From: Aedes albopictus
Lineage: Eukaryota > Arthropoda > Insecta > Diptera > Culicidae
Length of the DNA stretch: 64,000 nucleotides
NCBI RefSeq assembly: GCF_035046485.1
Contig: NC_085137.1
Location: 459,601,004-459,665,003, forward strand
Reading direction: 5' to 3'
The notes under the pieces were generated by a model. That model was not told the origin of the DNA and made no database searches. It saw nothing but the letters and a program-made list of their open reading frames with translations. Made by a program: the position numbers and the translations under genes. Of the stretch, positions 23,400-36,250 are shown one piece after another. Numbering within the stretch: the stretch's first letter is position 1; each line of letters begins with the position of its first letter.

Positions 23400-24350
23400 A
23401 ACACGAAATCGAACGTAAGTTTTCGCAAAATAAGGCAAACACCAATCATATTTTTTTCATCAAGCTTTTAAACCACTTAACCTCATTGCAGGCATGTGCA
23501 ACCTGTTACAAATTTAGAGCTATTTTGATACCAAATATTGCAATATGGCCAATTTGGTATCAATTTACTGATTTATAAATTAGCTCCCAAATTATGTAAA
23601 AAATATTATAAAAGAACTAAAATTTCCTTATAATAAGAGTGAACAATTGTCCCTTGAATTCTGTTTCCGTCAGGTCCACGTCTAATTTGGGCACAACCTG
23701 AATTCAATTCCCGGCACACCTTCTACGTGACACTATGGTACATAAGCGGGGTAAAAATTATGATTTGACCGTAGCTGTTCATTCGAAAATTCAGTCAAAT
23801 TATTCGCAATCCAAATCAAATCATCTGTTGCAAGTGCGATTGAGCAGAAACCTTCAAATTGTGATGGATGTAGCTTAAGAATAGCGACCAAAATATTTTT
23901 ATTAATATTTTTATAACGAAGTAAACTTTTGACCTATCCCTTTGAAATTTTGGATTTTGACAAATGAAACAGTGTCAAGAAGCATTTTGATTTTTGAGAT
24001 TCCAATCATTCTCGTGTCAATATGCAATTTGCTAATATTTGGAGGCTTGGCAGAGCATTTTTGGCATGCTAGGGTGACGCAATTAGTGGTGAACACATAG
24101 AATCATCTTAATGAAATTATTCGGTGATTTTTTCCCCTTGTTTTCCCTTACTTGAACGTTGGTGTACCTTTAACCAAAGAATGTTGTGCCACTTACAAAC
24201 CTAGAGTTAAATGCAACTTTCAATACATGCTTGGTATTTGTTGTCAATATATTAAAGCAGAATATGTGTAAATATACATTAATTTTGTTCATATATCCAT
24301 CCCCAAATAGCAGAGCTGTAGAGGAATTCCACGGAGTCATGTCAGTCGAT
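23400..24350. other. No gene recognised
   Basis: A+T-rich sequence with no supported feature. GAATTCAATTCCCGGCAC near 23700 is weakly B-box-like but has no A-box partner. Confidence 0.35.
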
Positions 24351-25176
24351 CCTGAGCGACCATTTCAAAAATATCTGAAACTTTGCACAGTTTTTCAATT
24401 TCATATAAATCGCCATTTTTTGATATTAAACCTTCATATTCACTCACGACTAACTTTTCAAAAGGGTGTATGCGAAAATAGTTCTAAAATATTCTAAAAG
24501 CTGTACAGCAAAAACGGATTGTTCGATTGTTATAAATTTTTCAGCAAAGTTAGATAACAAAATGATGATTCCTTAGAAAATATACACTGTAAAAAATTTC
24601 TTTTTCTACTTTGAAAAAATATGATATTTGTCACAAAAACTCAAATATCTCAAAACCCTATCTTTTTACCAACTTCAATTTTTTAGGGGAAATAGCCCAT
24701 TATATCAGCTATCTACCATAAAATTTTGGTGATGGTGAACTGATAAACAAAAAAGTTATGACATTTCAAACATTTCACAATTTTTACATTTAGTAACAAA
24801 AAAAAATTTTTTTCTGTGTAAATTATTTCGAGAATTATATTTTGATGCTGATTTTTTTGTAAAGGCTACCGCCTGAATTAAACAAGTTGTTTTCATGATA
24901 CTTTAGTTTGATTATTCGTAATTACTATAGTATCTATTTGAAACTTAGACGCGATCCAGTGTTGTGATCAAAAATATTGAGATTGTCATACTTTTTATTG
25001 TACGTGACTGGTGAAAAAATCCCTTGATAGTGTTGAAAAGCTGTTGATTATAAGAAAAATGGAATTGAATTTATTTTTAAGACAAAAGCTGTATAATAAG
25101 TTTTTTTTATACGCGTATACGTCTAGTTTATCCGCAAAAAAAATCCCTCTTACACACTTATTTCTGAATTGCCTGT

Positions 25177-25351
25177 TCGGTACTTTTTTGACGAGATTAT
25201 AACAGCAGTACGATCTCGGTAGTTTCGGTAATCGATTTTACTGAGGCTCAGTAAAACAACTGTCAAAATCGTATGGAAAAGGTAAACAATGCATTTTTGC
25301 TGAACGAGTTCGGTGCTCAGCAGTTTTAATCTCGTCAAAAAATTACCGAAC
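25177..25351. mobile_element. About 175-bp MITE
   Basis: GTTCGGTACTTTTTTGACGA at the left matches the complement of the right end (TCGTCAAAAAATTACCGAAC). Further in, ATTATAACAGC matches GCAGTTTTAAT. It lies within the larger inverted repeat. Superfamily unknown. Confidence 0.75.
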
Positions 25352-25804
25352 TCGGTACACGGCGTGTGTATGGGAAAGGTTTATAACAAAAAATTGGGCA
25401 TCGCCAAATGTTTCGCTATTCAAAAATAGAGACTTCCAGCTTTCATTTGCACGGTCCCTCAAAAAAATCCACCGAGGGATCTCGAACAACTTTTTCAGAA
25501 TACTGTTTTTCCCCATACAAAATGAACGGTTCCAAATTAATCCCTATTTCTACTTAACAAACATACCCAATTTTTGTATGAAAAAGTTCCCCCGATGGAA
25601 TATTTCGATGTTGGGCTTGAATGAAAGCTAGTAGCGTCAACTTTCACGTAACGTAAAAATTAGCGATGCCTATTTTTTTGTAATAAATTTCTTATACCAG
25701 ACACACCGTGCGGTAATCAAAATTAAGTGTGTAGAGAACAGACTTTATGATCGGAAGAATGCGAGTAACTTCAACAACAACAAATGCATAAGAGGTACAT
25801 ACCA

Positions 25805-26065
25805 CAGACAAACAGACGAAACGCCTAGAACAATTTTAGTGAAAATTCATCGCCCAGTTCACACTATCACCACCTGGTGGAAATGTTTCACGAAACACTG
25901 CGTTGTGCAATATCGTCATCAGAAGGCGCTAGTGTGAAACGTCAAACGCAAAGAAAAACGATGGGCGCTCTTCTTGTTATGAAAGCCACAACCAAGATTC
26001 AAAATGATCGTTGAAGGCGTGGTCAATGAAAATTTCGCCAGTGTTACGTTTGTTTGTCTGTATAC
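25805..26065. mobile_element. MITE with ACAGACAAACA ends
   Basis: ACCACAGACAAACAGACGAA on the left is mirrored by TTACGTTTGTTTGTCTGTAT on the right, with related CGCCTAG.../...CGCCAG inner parts. The interior has CACCTGGTGG and GGCGCTAGTGTGAA motifs and no coding frame. Boundaries are approximate. Confidence 0.6.
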
Positions 26066-27639
26066 ATACCTGACAATGCTCACGAAAAAAACAAAAAAAT
26101 ACTACCGCTATGAATATTAAAAATTGTATAGTATTTTTTTTCTTCAGCCACCAACACCAAACAAGTAAGTTAAAATTAATAAGTGATTTTGTTTATTATA
26201 ATCTAACGAACAAGATGAACAGTCGCTTTCTCAAAGGTCTTCAACTCAACGCTCTCTTGTAGACCGTTTGATGAAAAAAAATGTTCGAAAGAGTTACGAA
26301 ATCTCACCGAAAGCACCATAGATAAACTGAAAGAGACTGGTTATGCCCAAATGTCCACATTGTGTACAAAATTACGCATTTGCACGTCCTGCCGTCTAGA
26401 ATTTGACAAACGAGCCATCTGTATATCATCGGTAAAGCAGGGCGCAGGAAGTTCGAAAACGACAACAACTGAGAAATTGCCATCAGCGACATCTGTTTAA
26501 ACAATTTAATTACGCCCCTTTTCAAAAATGCCCTGTAATATTCTTCAACATCTATACCCATTTCAATATTTTTAACGTTGCAAAACACGCTTTCAACATT
26601 CATCTTGAAGAAGAGGGAAAACACTTGTCCTCAAATGTAACAGCAAATTAATGAATAAACGACTAATGCGCGGAGGGCGTGATAAAATCGGAACATTACG
26701 GTACATAGTATATTATATTATATGTATATATAATATATAATAAAAACAACTTGTTTTACTCACGCAAGGCCATTAACAATAAAATCAGCATCAAACTTCA
26801 ATTTCCGGCCGAAATAATTTACACTAAAAAAAATTATTACTAAATGTGAAAATTGTGAAATGTTTGAATTGTCATAACTTTTTTGTTTATTTTCATGGTA
26901 GATTGCTAATACAATGGACCGTTTTCTCTAAAAAATTACGTTGGTAAAAAGATAGGGTTTTGAGATATTTGAGTTTTTGTGACAAAAATGATATTTTTTA
27001 ATGTTAAAAAAGATTTTTTTCACAGTGTATATTTTCTTAGGAATCGCCATTTAGTTATCTAACTTTGCTGAACAATAAAATCAGCATCAAATCACGATTC
27101 CCGGCCGAAATAATTTACACAGAAAATTTTTTTTTTACTAAATGTAAAAATTGTGAAATTTTTGAAATGTTATAACTTTTTTGTTTATTAGTTTACCATC
27201 ACCAAATTTTTATGGTAGATTGCTAATACAATGGACCGTTTTCCCTAAAAAATTCAAGTTGGTAAAAAGATAGGGTTTTGAGATATTTGAGTTTTTGTGA
27301 CAAAAATGATGTTTTTCAATGATAAAATAGATTTTTTTTCACAGTGTATATTTTCTTAGAAATCACCATTTAGCTATCTAACTTTGCTGAAAAATTCATA
27401 ACAATCGAACAATCCGTTTTTGCTGTGCATATTTTTGAATATTTTTGAACCATTTTCACATACACCCTTTTGAAAAGTTAGTCGTGGCTCTAAATAAAAA
27501 TTTGATATCGAAAAATGGCGATTTAGATGGAACTGAAAAACTGTGCAAAGTTTCAGTTCAATAGAAAATCATGAATTAAAATTTTTCCTTAATTTTGATG
27601 CTGTTGCTTGGAATCGCTCTGTAAAGTTGTGCCTATACT

Positions 27640-29040
27640 TTCTGGGATACCCTATAGTTTAAACATTTCGTAAAGGAAATTTATTTAGTTTCCTTGGGCA
27701 TAGTGTATCTTCGTTCCTGTCCACGATATACAAATACGAGAGGGGCATTGGCAGATGAAGCTTTCAGTTAATGACTGTGCTGAGAAGCTAGTTTTGTTTC
27801 ATTGGAGATGTTACGCCAAAAAAAGAAGATACCTAGTTTACAAACGTTCAAAGTTCAATTTTTCACGCGTTCTGTGTTTACACGAATGTACTCAATGCTT
27901 ACTGTGGCAGCCCCCAAAGAGCAGCTTGTATCGCTAGCTACTGCAATAAACCAGCTTCAGACTGCACATTTTTCATTCCGAACTATTTGGCACATTTCCA
28001 TTTATGCTTGCCCCTTTTCCTTTGATCGGGCATCTGTAATTAGTTTAAACTTTTCCACTCCCTCTCTGCCAGGTTAAGGCACTTGCCACTGTTGCAATGT
28101 GTATCTAGTATACTTCCTCGTTACCCCCCGCCCAGGATCATAATTTATGTAGCCCTCCTAGCTTCCGAATTGAGAACGGATAGAACTGGCTTTCCTTTTC
28201 GGTCGGCTATCTGTGTCTCCTACCTACGTTTTCCTCATCGACACAGTTTGGTGTGAACGAACAGGTTCCCGCATTCAACACCCATCTACGCACGCACGCT
28301 TTGGCCAAACCTACTCGGAAAAAGTGGGCCTCATTTTTCACTGCAATCCAGTGCAGCAGCAGTGCCCCTGCCTACACTGCCGACTGACTGCATCCGAGAA
28401 GAAAAAGTGCACCAGCATGTTCGGCGACGGCATTCACCCACCATCATCATCATCATCATCATCGTCCAAGCTGAGCTGCCGTTTCATCTTGCCTTTCGGT
28501 GGGTACTGCTTTAATTGCATTTCGTGATGAGCTTATTATAAATCCTCGCCCCAGCCAGCCAGCCAGCGCCAGCGACCAGCGACCAGAGAGTTTTCAGGAA
28601 AAGAAACGTAACGTATTTAGCGATTAATTGGTGCCTGATGGTCACCAGTTGAGGCTGCAATACCAAGTGGTTCGGCCATTACCACAATTTGGAGGAGGAG
28701 CAGCTCTGCGCTGCTCTGCGTTAGCCTTTCGACGTCTATTGCGCGCGCCCATATTTTTCTTTTTTTTTTTTTTTCTTTTTTTTGTTAATGCCATTTTCGT
28801 GCTGCACGGTTCGGCGGTTGCTGTCTAATGAAATCGATAGCTGGGGTCTGAGCTCACTCCATCAGTTTCGGCCGTAACTTTTCAGATACGCCACCGCAGA
28901 CTGAACATTAATAAGGTAGAGCTAGGAAAAAACTAGGTACTTCTCATTCCGAAATTGCCATTTATGTAATAAAACTTTAGATTTTCGTTGCTTGTACAAA
29001 AATTTTGATGTTCTTGTAAGATAACCAGATAAAAATTTTA
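27640..29040. other. No confident gene; single-copy-like DNA with microsatellite
   Basis: The stretch 27900-28850 has a balanced composition and looks unlike the repeats around it. It contains a CAT microsatellite (about 28440-28461), CCAGC repeats near 28553-28575 and a long T run near 28757-28785. A 104-codon frame at 28213-28527 spans the CAT run and matches nothing known. It may be host regulatory or untranslated sequence. Confidence 0.35.
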
Positions 29041-30651
29041 ATTCTAGCAAGAATTCCTGAAAAAAATCTTGGTAAGAATATCTGTAGGTATCCTAGCAAG
29101 AATTTTAGCTGATGTTCCAACATAAATTCCTAAAGGAATCTTTGAGAAATCTCTGTAGAAATCGCAAAGGGAATTTCTTTTGGAACCATTGGTGAAATTA
29201 CAAGCAGAATTTGTATAAGAAACTTTCTAGAGAAATCCCACAAGGAATTTGTAGAGGAACTCCAAGAGGATTTCTCCACAGACTTTTCCTTGGATTTCTC
29301 CAACAGTTCCTTTTTGCATTTCTCTGCGGATTTCTCCAAGAGTTGCCTCAGGAACTCCTTTAGGAAATACTCTAGGAGTGCCTGGAATTTCTGCATAAGT
29401 TTATTTTTATGATTTTTACAAGGATTTGGCAAAAGACTCCACGAATTCCACTTCAAATTTTCCCAAACATGTTTTCTGGGGTTTCTCCAGAAAATCCTCA
29501 TGTCGTTCCTCCAGTAATACCTCTTGAAATTTATGAAAGAATACTTCTGAGATTACCTATAGACATTATTGTTGAAATTTCTCCGCATTATTCCTGATAG
29601 GATTCATCAAGGAACCATTGCTGTAACTTCTCTATGGGTTCCTCAAGCAATTTACTCAGAGATTTTTTTTTTTGCAGGAATTGCTTTACAATTTTACTTG
29701 GAATTCTTCCAAGAATGCATCTAGGGATCTTTTCAGGTATTCCTCTTTGTTTCGTTTGAGAATTTATGTTGAAGTTGTTTCTGGAATGTTGATGGGATTT
29801 CTCTAGGATTTCGTGGTGGGAATCCTCTAAGAATTCTTGCTGGGATTCCCCAAGCAATTCCGGACAGACATTCTTCAGCAATTCCTGGAGGATTCCTTTG
29901 GATTCCAATAACTGCAAAAATTCCATCAGGGGATGCTTGTAAAATCGCAGCAAGAATACTTGGGAAATCCTGGTGAGAGTTCCTGAACGAATCCTAGCAA
30001 AAATTCTTGGAAGTTCGAGAGGGATTCCTAGAGGAATCATTGAAGAAATCCCTAAAGGAATCATCGAAATAATTTCAGCTGACATTTCTTGCAGAAATTA
30101 TTAGGAATTCCTGGAGAATTTCTCAAAAGATTATCCAGCAATTCTTGTAGAGATGACTGCTGGCGCCTCACCGAAAATTCCTCTTAGAATTCCTTTAGGA
30201 TTTCTTCCTGGGGTTCTTCTCCAAGGATTGCTCTCGGAATTCCTCTTGCAATACATCCAGTAAACAGCAGGGATTCCTCCAAACACTAGAATTTCTTGGA
30301 AAATTATTACTGAGATTTCCATGTATTTTCAGCAGGAATATCTCCAACTATTGCTCTTGAGAGTCACAGAGGATTTCCTGGAGGAATCTGCATATATTGC
30401 AGGGTAGATCCAGAAAAAAATCCTGGAAAATTTCTACCTGAAATTTATACAGAAACCCAAGTAACAGTGCTGCAGCAACCTCAGCAGTAGTTCCTTAAAT
30501 AATTTCAAGAGTATTCCCAGTAGGAATACTGAACTGTAGGAGAAGTAGGCGGAATCCATGAATAAAATTCAGCAGGAATTACTGGAGGAATCCCAGCAAG
30601 AAATTCCTAGTAGTCATGCCAGGAGAATTCTTGGGTGAGTCCTCCCATTCA

Positions 30652-30788
30652 ACCAGCGATCGTATAAGATGTTGCATAAGATGTTAAAGTGGAGGCGATA
30701 TGCGTACATTTTACATGGGCCTAAATAGAGGTATGCACGTATACGGCCTTAACTTTATCATCTTATGCAACGTCTTATATGATTACTG
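30652..30788. mobile_element. About 137-bp MITE
   Basis: AACCAGCGATCGTATAAGAT on the left is mirrored on the right (ATATGATTACTGGTT). Both arms continue with GTTGCATAAGATG. It sits inside the minisatellite, which resumes on either side. Confidence 0.8.
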
Positions 30789-31138
30789 GTTGTCTGGGCT
30801 TGCCAAAGTCCTCGCTGAAATTCATGGAGGAATTCCAAGAAGAATTTCTGGAGGAATCTTTGTTAAAAATCTGTGAAGGGATCACAGGAGTAATTTCAGG
30901 AAGGTTTCATGGAGAAATCCCTACAAATGTCTCAATAAGAATTTCAGGACGAATTCCAGAAGACATTCGTGGAGGATTTTTGAGAGCGAAATCTGAATGT
31001 ACCCTTGGAGAAATCACTGGAGGAATTATTGTGCAAATGTTTGGGACAAGGGGTCCGAATTTGTTCCGCATTGGCAACAATACAAGTTAATATAGTTCTG
31101 GTCAAGGTTGGTACTACTTACCAATAATATATAATACT

Positions 31139-31375
31139 AGCTGTCCCGGCAAACGTCGTACTGCCTGCCTACCGTGTTTTTGTCATACAGCTAGAGAAGT
31201 CAACCGCATCTTCATCTGTATAGGAGCCCCCCTTTCCAGAAATTGGAAGAGTCTCACACTATGCTAAGAACTTTCCCCGGCCTCAAAAATATCCACATAC
31301 AAAGTTTCACGCCGATCGGTTCAGTAGTTTCCGAATCCATAAGGGACAGACAGAAATTCATTGTTATAGGGTCTG
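31139..31375 (-). repeat. Interspersed repeat, second copy at 47975
   Basis: AGCTGTCCCGGCAAACGTCG begins this copy. Its reverse complement aligns along its length with 47975-48240 (shared GAGGCCGGGGAA, GTTCTTAGC, GGCAGGCAGTACGACGTTTG). The end near 31350-31365 has GGGACAGACAGAAA, the counterpart of the TGTC microsatellite in the other copy. Family unknown. Confidence 0.7.
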
Positions 31376-31794
31376 GGACCATTTGGGCAAGAGCACCTAT
31401 TTTATGCACTTGTTGCTATTGACTCGATTTTTGAGACACGATCAGATACGCACAGTATCTAGCCAGCTGCAAAAAATCATGTCAATCGGTTTGAAATTGA
31501 CTGAGTTATAGCAGGAAGAGCCCAAAATAGGTGCTCCTGCCCAAATGGTCCCAGTCCCTATATATAGATGAAGACTATGAGATTCAAAAAAGTATCAATA
31601 CATCTAAAAGTGTGATGTTGCATCGAGCCTTAAAAGTAGCTTTTTAAAAAGGCCTTATTTTCAAGCTTTTTTCGATGATTTATCAGAAATTAACAATTGC
31701 TCAAGAAACCTTTTTTTACAGGAACTGTCGCAATATTTGATGAGATATTTCAGATATTTTTTTTTTATCTGTATTAACGAGATTTTAAGCCCTT

Positions 31795-31935
31795 GGCTAG
31801 TTCATCTCGGGACCCACGCTTTACTTCCCTTCCGAAGGAAGAACTCACATTTTGTGAGTTTATCGGGAGTGGGATTCGATCCCAGGTCCTCGGCGTGATA
31901 GTCAAGTGTTCTAACCATCACACCAGGTCCGCTCC
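31795..31935 (-). mobile_element. tRNA-derived SINE, copy 2 of the 10699 family
   Basis: On the minus strand: GGACCTGGTGTGATGGTTAG (A-box region), B box GGGATCGAATCCC (31871-31883), then ACAAAATGTGAGTTCTTCCT and GGGAAGTAAAGCGTGGG. It ends in an A-rich tail toward 31755 (a run of nine T on the plus strand). Same order as the copy at 10699-10850. Confidence 0.82.
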
Positions 31936-32636
31936 GTATTTCAGATAATGTTTTGACCCAATCTTGCCCCTCTGACCCATTGTCACCCCCAACGACGGTA
32001 CAATACCTGGCGTAGATTCCCTGGAGGAATCCCCTGGAGAAACCCATCAGGTATTCCTGGAGGCATTCATCTTGGATTTTTCCAAAGAATTTTGAACATA
32101 TTCTTGCTGTGATACCCTCAAGGATTCCTCCGGAAATTTTTCCAATGCAGTTTATAGAAATTGCTCTTGCGTTTCGTCAGACATTTCTCCAGACAATTTT
32201 CTTTGACTTTCTCCAATTTTTCTAAGGCACAAACAACAGTTCAATCCAGTTTTAGAAAATAATGTCAACAGGTTTACTGCGAACATCTCTCAGACGTTAT
32301 TCCTGTACAGAAAGAAGTTAATAAAAACCGTCTGATCTTGCAAGTTTGGACCCTTCTAATCTGAACACTTTTTAATTTGACTTGACCACTAATCTGCATA
32401 TTGTTCAATCTAAAAATGGTTCTACCGTAGTTCTGGAATGGAGTGAAACGGAACACAAAAACAAAACAGCAAATAAAGTTACCAGCATTGTGTCTTCCGA
32501 TGCTCGTAGTGTTACCAGAAGTTCGGTATTGCATTATCAAACTATTGCCTTGGGTCATTTTGAATCATATGCGCATTTTATTTCGATTCCCCTGTAATAG
32601 CAATTGGCAACTCTAGCTCAAGAAGGTGAACAGTTG

Positions 32637-33057
32637 TAGACGTAAAAACGTGAAGTATTTTTAGGCAAATTACGTTTAATTGGCAAATTGAGAGATAAAT
32701 TTGTGAAAAAATTACCACTTGTTTTGGTGGGATTCGAACCCACGACTCCGTTATCGCTAGTCCGGCGCTTTAACCAACTAAGCTAAAGAACAAGTTACAA
32801 CTCTGCAGAATAGAAAGTCAAACTGGATTCGAAGCACCACCCTAAACCGGGTCCGTCTTTCACAACTTTATCTCTCTTTCGGCTCTTAGATGCCAGTTGT
32901 AACTTGTTCTGTAGCTTAGTTGGTTAAAGCGCCGGACTAGCGATAACGGAGTCGTGGGTTCGAATCCCACCAAAACAAGTGGTAATTTTTTCACAAATTT
33001 ATCTCTCAATTTGCCAATTAAACGTACTTTGCCTAAAAATACAAGTTTTTACGTCTA
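32637..33057. mobile_element. Inverted repeat carrying two tRNA-like genes tail-out
   Basis: Arms 32637-32803 and 32895-33057 are near-identical reverse complements. Each holds a tRNA-like unit with A box (TAGCTTAGTTGG) and B box (GGGTTCGAATCCC at about 32729-32741 on minus and 32956-32968 on plus). CTTGTT and AACAAG can pair as an acceptor stem, but the anticodon arm is poor. Single, more decayed copies lie at 9200-9330 and 48380-48520. The outer ends, TAGACGTAAAAAC, look like terminal inverted repeats. Confidence 0.75.
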
Positions 33058-33059
33058 TT

Positions 33060-33633
33060 TCAGACATACTAGCCGACTGGTATAGCCGGAAAAGGGCAAT
33101 AAAATCATTGTGAACAGTTGTTGTTGTAGGTACTGAACTGATGGCTTTGTCACTGCAGCAGTTGGTTCTCTTGTTACGAGGGCAATCAACATTTCTCATG
33201 AGACTTTCCTGACAGAACCCTCAAAATGAATATTCCTCAGAATCCGATTTATTTCGCCCTTTAACAGTTCAGAGATTTCTTCAAGAATTTATCAAGATTC
33301 TTTACAAGTTGGCAGATTTCGGAAACTATACTTGAGAACTTAAGTAATTTTGCAAAAGTTTCACAAAATAATTGCATATATGTAGAAGAACATAAAAAAA
33401 AAATAATTTGTTGCGGTAAATTTATTTTCTTAATAAATCATGATCATTTATAGAACTACAAAACCAAGATATGGAAATCTCAAACGAATTCTTTATCTTT
33501 ATTGCTTATCAATCAATTTTCTGATTGTCTCCAGACTATTCAAAGAATTTTAGAATTTTTCCTAGTAAAATCCTCTGATAACATAGGTTTTTCAGATTAT
33601 TCCAAGAATCGTGTTGGATTTCTTCTATGAAAT
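33060..33633. other. No gene; minisatellite-like debris
   Basis: TTTCTTCAAGAATT-like words show decayed copies of the minisatellite family. The Penelope-like element inserted at its right edge. Confidence 0.4.
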
Positions 33634-33740
33634 GCCCCAGAAATGTTTTGATTATAGGATTCGACTGGATGACTGTTGAATTTTCCTAGAGAATTTCGGC
33701 TTGCAGTCTGATAAATTGCGTTGATTAATTGTTTATCATC

Positions 33741-33780
33741 GCCGACGTTTCGGTCCGGCTATTGGACCATCTTCAGGGCC
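33741..33780 (-). ncRNA. Hammerhead-like ribozyme motif (left)
   Basis: This is the reverse-complement copy of the motif at 36518-36557, with the same core elements: CTGAAGA, GGTCC/GGACC stem, GAAAC and GTC. It lies in the terminal repeat of the left Penelope-like copy. Confidence 0.65.
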
Positions 33781-34047
33781 TACATATTTCATTAAAATTG
33801 GCACAAATTAACATTAAACACATAAAAATTACATTACACAAACTCACTCGATACGCTAATCAACAAGTTACAAAACAATTTTGTTCAAATTTAAAACTGT
33901 CGGGTTGAAAAGGGTCACGCCGTCTGGTACACGTTTGGGCCATTCGTTCCGATCGGATTTGGGAAATCCCTAGCTGGCGCACGGGTACTACCTGCCGGTG
34001 CAGATGGTCGCCTCTACTGATCAGCTGTTTATCCGTGTGTACTGGTA

Positions 34048-35336
34048 TTAGCCGACGGTGTCATCTTGTGTTGTGTGTCTCGCATCATTGTATTGGTTTC
34101 TCGATCCATCTGTGCGTCTGTTTTCCCTCCGGAGATCGTCTACCGATGCGATGAGAAAGCTGTAGGTAGCGCTCATGTCTTCCGTATCAGTGCGACGGTT
34201 CACTGTTTGTGGAGTGGTGAGAATGTGGCACATTTCCAAAACAGGGAGAGCCTGAGTTTTGAAGCAGCAGTCGATGATTGTAGGGTTGGCTACGTCAAAT
34301 CTGTGCTGTTGTTGTATACAGTGCTCCATCAAAGCAGTCTTTTGAGATAGCAGCTGTATCTCTGGATCATCGTATGAGAGTCCAGCTGAGAGCTTCCTAT
34401 CCAACGTGTTTATCAACGTTTGATGGCCATACATTCTCGTTCTCAGTTGGTTCTTGGTCATACCAATGTAGCAACCGGAGCAGTCTCTGCATGTTATTTT
34501 GTACACGACATTGGACTTCTGCATGTACGGAACGGGATCTTTTGCTGTTTTATACAGCTGCTTAACTGTGTTGGTGTTGCTACATGCAATGCCAACCGAC
34601 GGAACATTTTGCCTGAGCATTCTCTTGATGGTTGGTGTTAGACCGGGGATGTGCACCACAGATCGGTATACGTTCGGCGTGTCTGCTGCTTCGGGTGGTC
34701 TTGATTGATGCAGCATTCTGTTTATCAGATGCAGTGGGTAGTCATTGCTTGAAAGCTGTCTCCGGATGAGTTGATTCTTCTCCTCTTCTGTCCGGATTGT
34801 GCTCAGGGTACGAACTCGATTGATAAAGTTCGTTGCAACCCCGATTTTTTGATCAATGGGATGGAAGGAGAAAAAATTTAGTATTCTGCCGGACGATATC
34901 GGCTTTGAATACCAGTCCGTTTTTATTCTTCCTTCACCCGTTTGGATCAGTAACATATCCAGGTATGACAGGTTCCCTTCCTTTTCAACCTCGCATGTGA
35001 ACTTGATGCTTTCGTTTTGTCGGTTGAATATTTCGAGTACCTCCTGCACCCGATCTTTGTGGATCAGCAAAAATAGGTCGTCTACATACTTTCGGATGTG
35101 CTGCGGTGGAATGTTTGCTGCATTGATTGCTCTGCTGATGATGCTATCCATCACGATGTCCGCTAACACCGGTGACAGTGGGCTGCCCATTGCCGTACCG
35201 GACCGTTGATGGAAAAACTTTCCTCTGAAGCAGAAGAAGCTGGCATCCATACAGAATGTGATTAGTTCCAGGAATAAATCGAGGTTGATTCTGGTTTTTC
35301 CCCGGATTTTGTCCCAAACCATGAAGCTGCCATACC
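34048..35336 (-). pseudogene. Penelope-like RT/GIY-YIG polyprotein, 5'-truncated (left copy)
   Basis: From about 35336 down to the stop at 34048 the frame is open. In order it holds RT motif GTAMGSPLSPVLADIVMD, the catalytic YVDDLFLL box, LSYLDMLL, then a GIY-YIG endonuclease (VVYKITCRDCSGCYIGMT, with RTRMYGH) near the C-terminus. Penelope-like elements pair exactly these two domains: the RT copies the element's RNA and the endonuclease nicks the target. About half of the usual 800-residue protein, including early RT motifs, is missing. The apparent 37-residue N-terminal extension up to 35442 is antisense of the other copy and not real. Confidence 0.88.
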
Positions 35337-36250
35337 TGGATATGTTACTGATCCAAACGGGTGAAGGAAGAATAAAAACGGACTGGTATTCAAAGCCGAT
35401 ATCGTCCGGCAGAATACTAAATTTTTTCTCCTTCCATCCCATTGATCAAAAAATCGGGGTTGCAACGAACTTTATCAATCGAGTTCGTACCCTGAGCACA
35501 ATCCGGACAGAAGAGGAGAAGAATCAACTCATCCGGAGACAGCTTTCAAGCAATGACTACCCACTGCATCTGATAAACAGAATGCTGCATCAATCAAGAC
35601 CACCCGAAGCAGCAGACACGCCGAACGTATACCGATCTGTGGTGCACATCCCCGGTCTAACACCAACCATCAAGAGAATGCTCAGGCAAAATGTTCCGTC
35701 GGTTGGCATTGCATGTAGCAACACCAACACAGTTAAGCAGCTGTATAAAACAGCAAAAGATCCCGTTCCGTACATGCAGAAGTCCAATGTCGTGTACAAA
35801 ATAACATGCAGAGACTGCTCCGGTTGCTACATTGGTATGACCAAGAACCAACTGAGAACGAGAATGTATGGCCATCAAACGTTGATAAACACGTTGGATA
35901 GGAAGCTCTCAGCTGGACTCTCATACGATGATCCAGAGATACAGCTGCTATCTCAAAAGACTGCTTTGATGGAGCACTGTATACAACAACAGCACAGATT
36001 TGACGTAGCCAACCCTACAATCATCGACTGCTGCTTCAAAACTCAGGCTCTCCCTGTTTTGGAAATGTGCCACATTCTCACCACTCCACAAACAGTGAAC
36101 CGTCGCACTGATACGGAAGACATGAGCGCTACCTACAGCTTTCTCATCGCATCGGTAGACGATCTCCGGAGGGAAAACAGACGCACAGATGGATCGAGAA
36201 ACCAATACAATGATGCGAGACACACAACACAAGATGACACCGTCGGCTAA
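35331..36250 (+). pseudogene. Penelope-like C-terminal fragment (right copy)
   Basis: The frame starts within YLDMLLIQTG at 35331 and runs open to the TAA at 36248-36250. It covers the RT thumb region and the complete GIY-YIG domain (VVYKITCRDCSGCYIGMT near 35790-35845). The residues are the same as in the left copy. The RT catalytic core is absent. The upstream methionine at 35258 belongs to the other strand's copy, so I start at the junction. Confidence 0.85.

Larger units (their letters stand above)
24360..27620. repeat. Large inverted-repeat element, about 500-bp arms
   Basis: The left arm (about 24360-24862) reappears in reverse complement on the right (about 27074-27620). Shared blocks include CAAAACCCTATCTTTTTACC, GTTATGACATTTCAAACATT and TTTTTGCTG(T)... 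The right arm also has a tandem duplication: 26778 onward repeats at 27074 onward with a 296-bp offset. The central 1.9 kb holds two smaller MITEs and no transposase. Probably a large foldback-type transposon, or two copies of one repeat in opposite orientation. Confidence 0.65.
29040..32215. repeat. Degenerate minisatellite, interrupted
   Basis: TTCCTCNAGGAATTCCT-like units, mostly pyrimidine-rich on the plus strand to about 30620, turn purine-rich at 30790-31050 and pyrimidine-rich again at 32000-32215. It is broken by the MITE at 30652-30788, the repeat at 31139-31370 and the SINE at 31795-31935. Open frames such as 29588-30085 on the minus strand are repeat-derived. Confidence 0.75.

Noticed and set aside
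32690..33000. Two functional tRNA genes
   Set aside because: A and B boxes are good, but the anticodon arm cannot be paired properly and the copies lie in inverted-repeat arms shared with other loci.
34048..35442. 464-codon frame taken as one intact Penelope-like ORF
   Set aside because: The first roughly 37 residues are antisense of the right-hand copy. The true frame begins at the junction near 35336 and lacks the N-terminal half.
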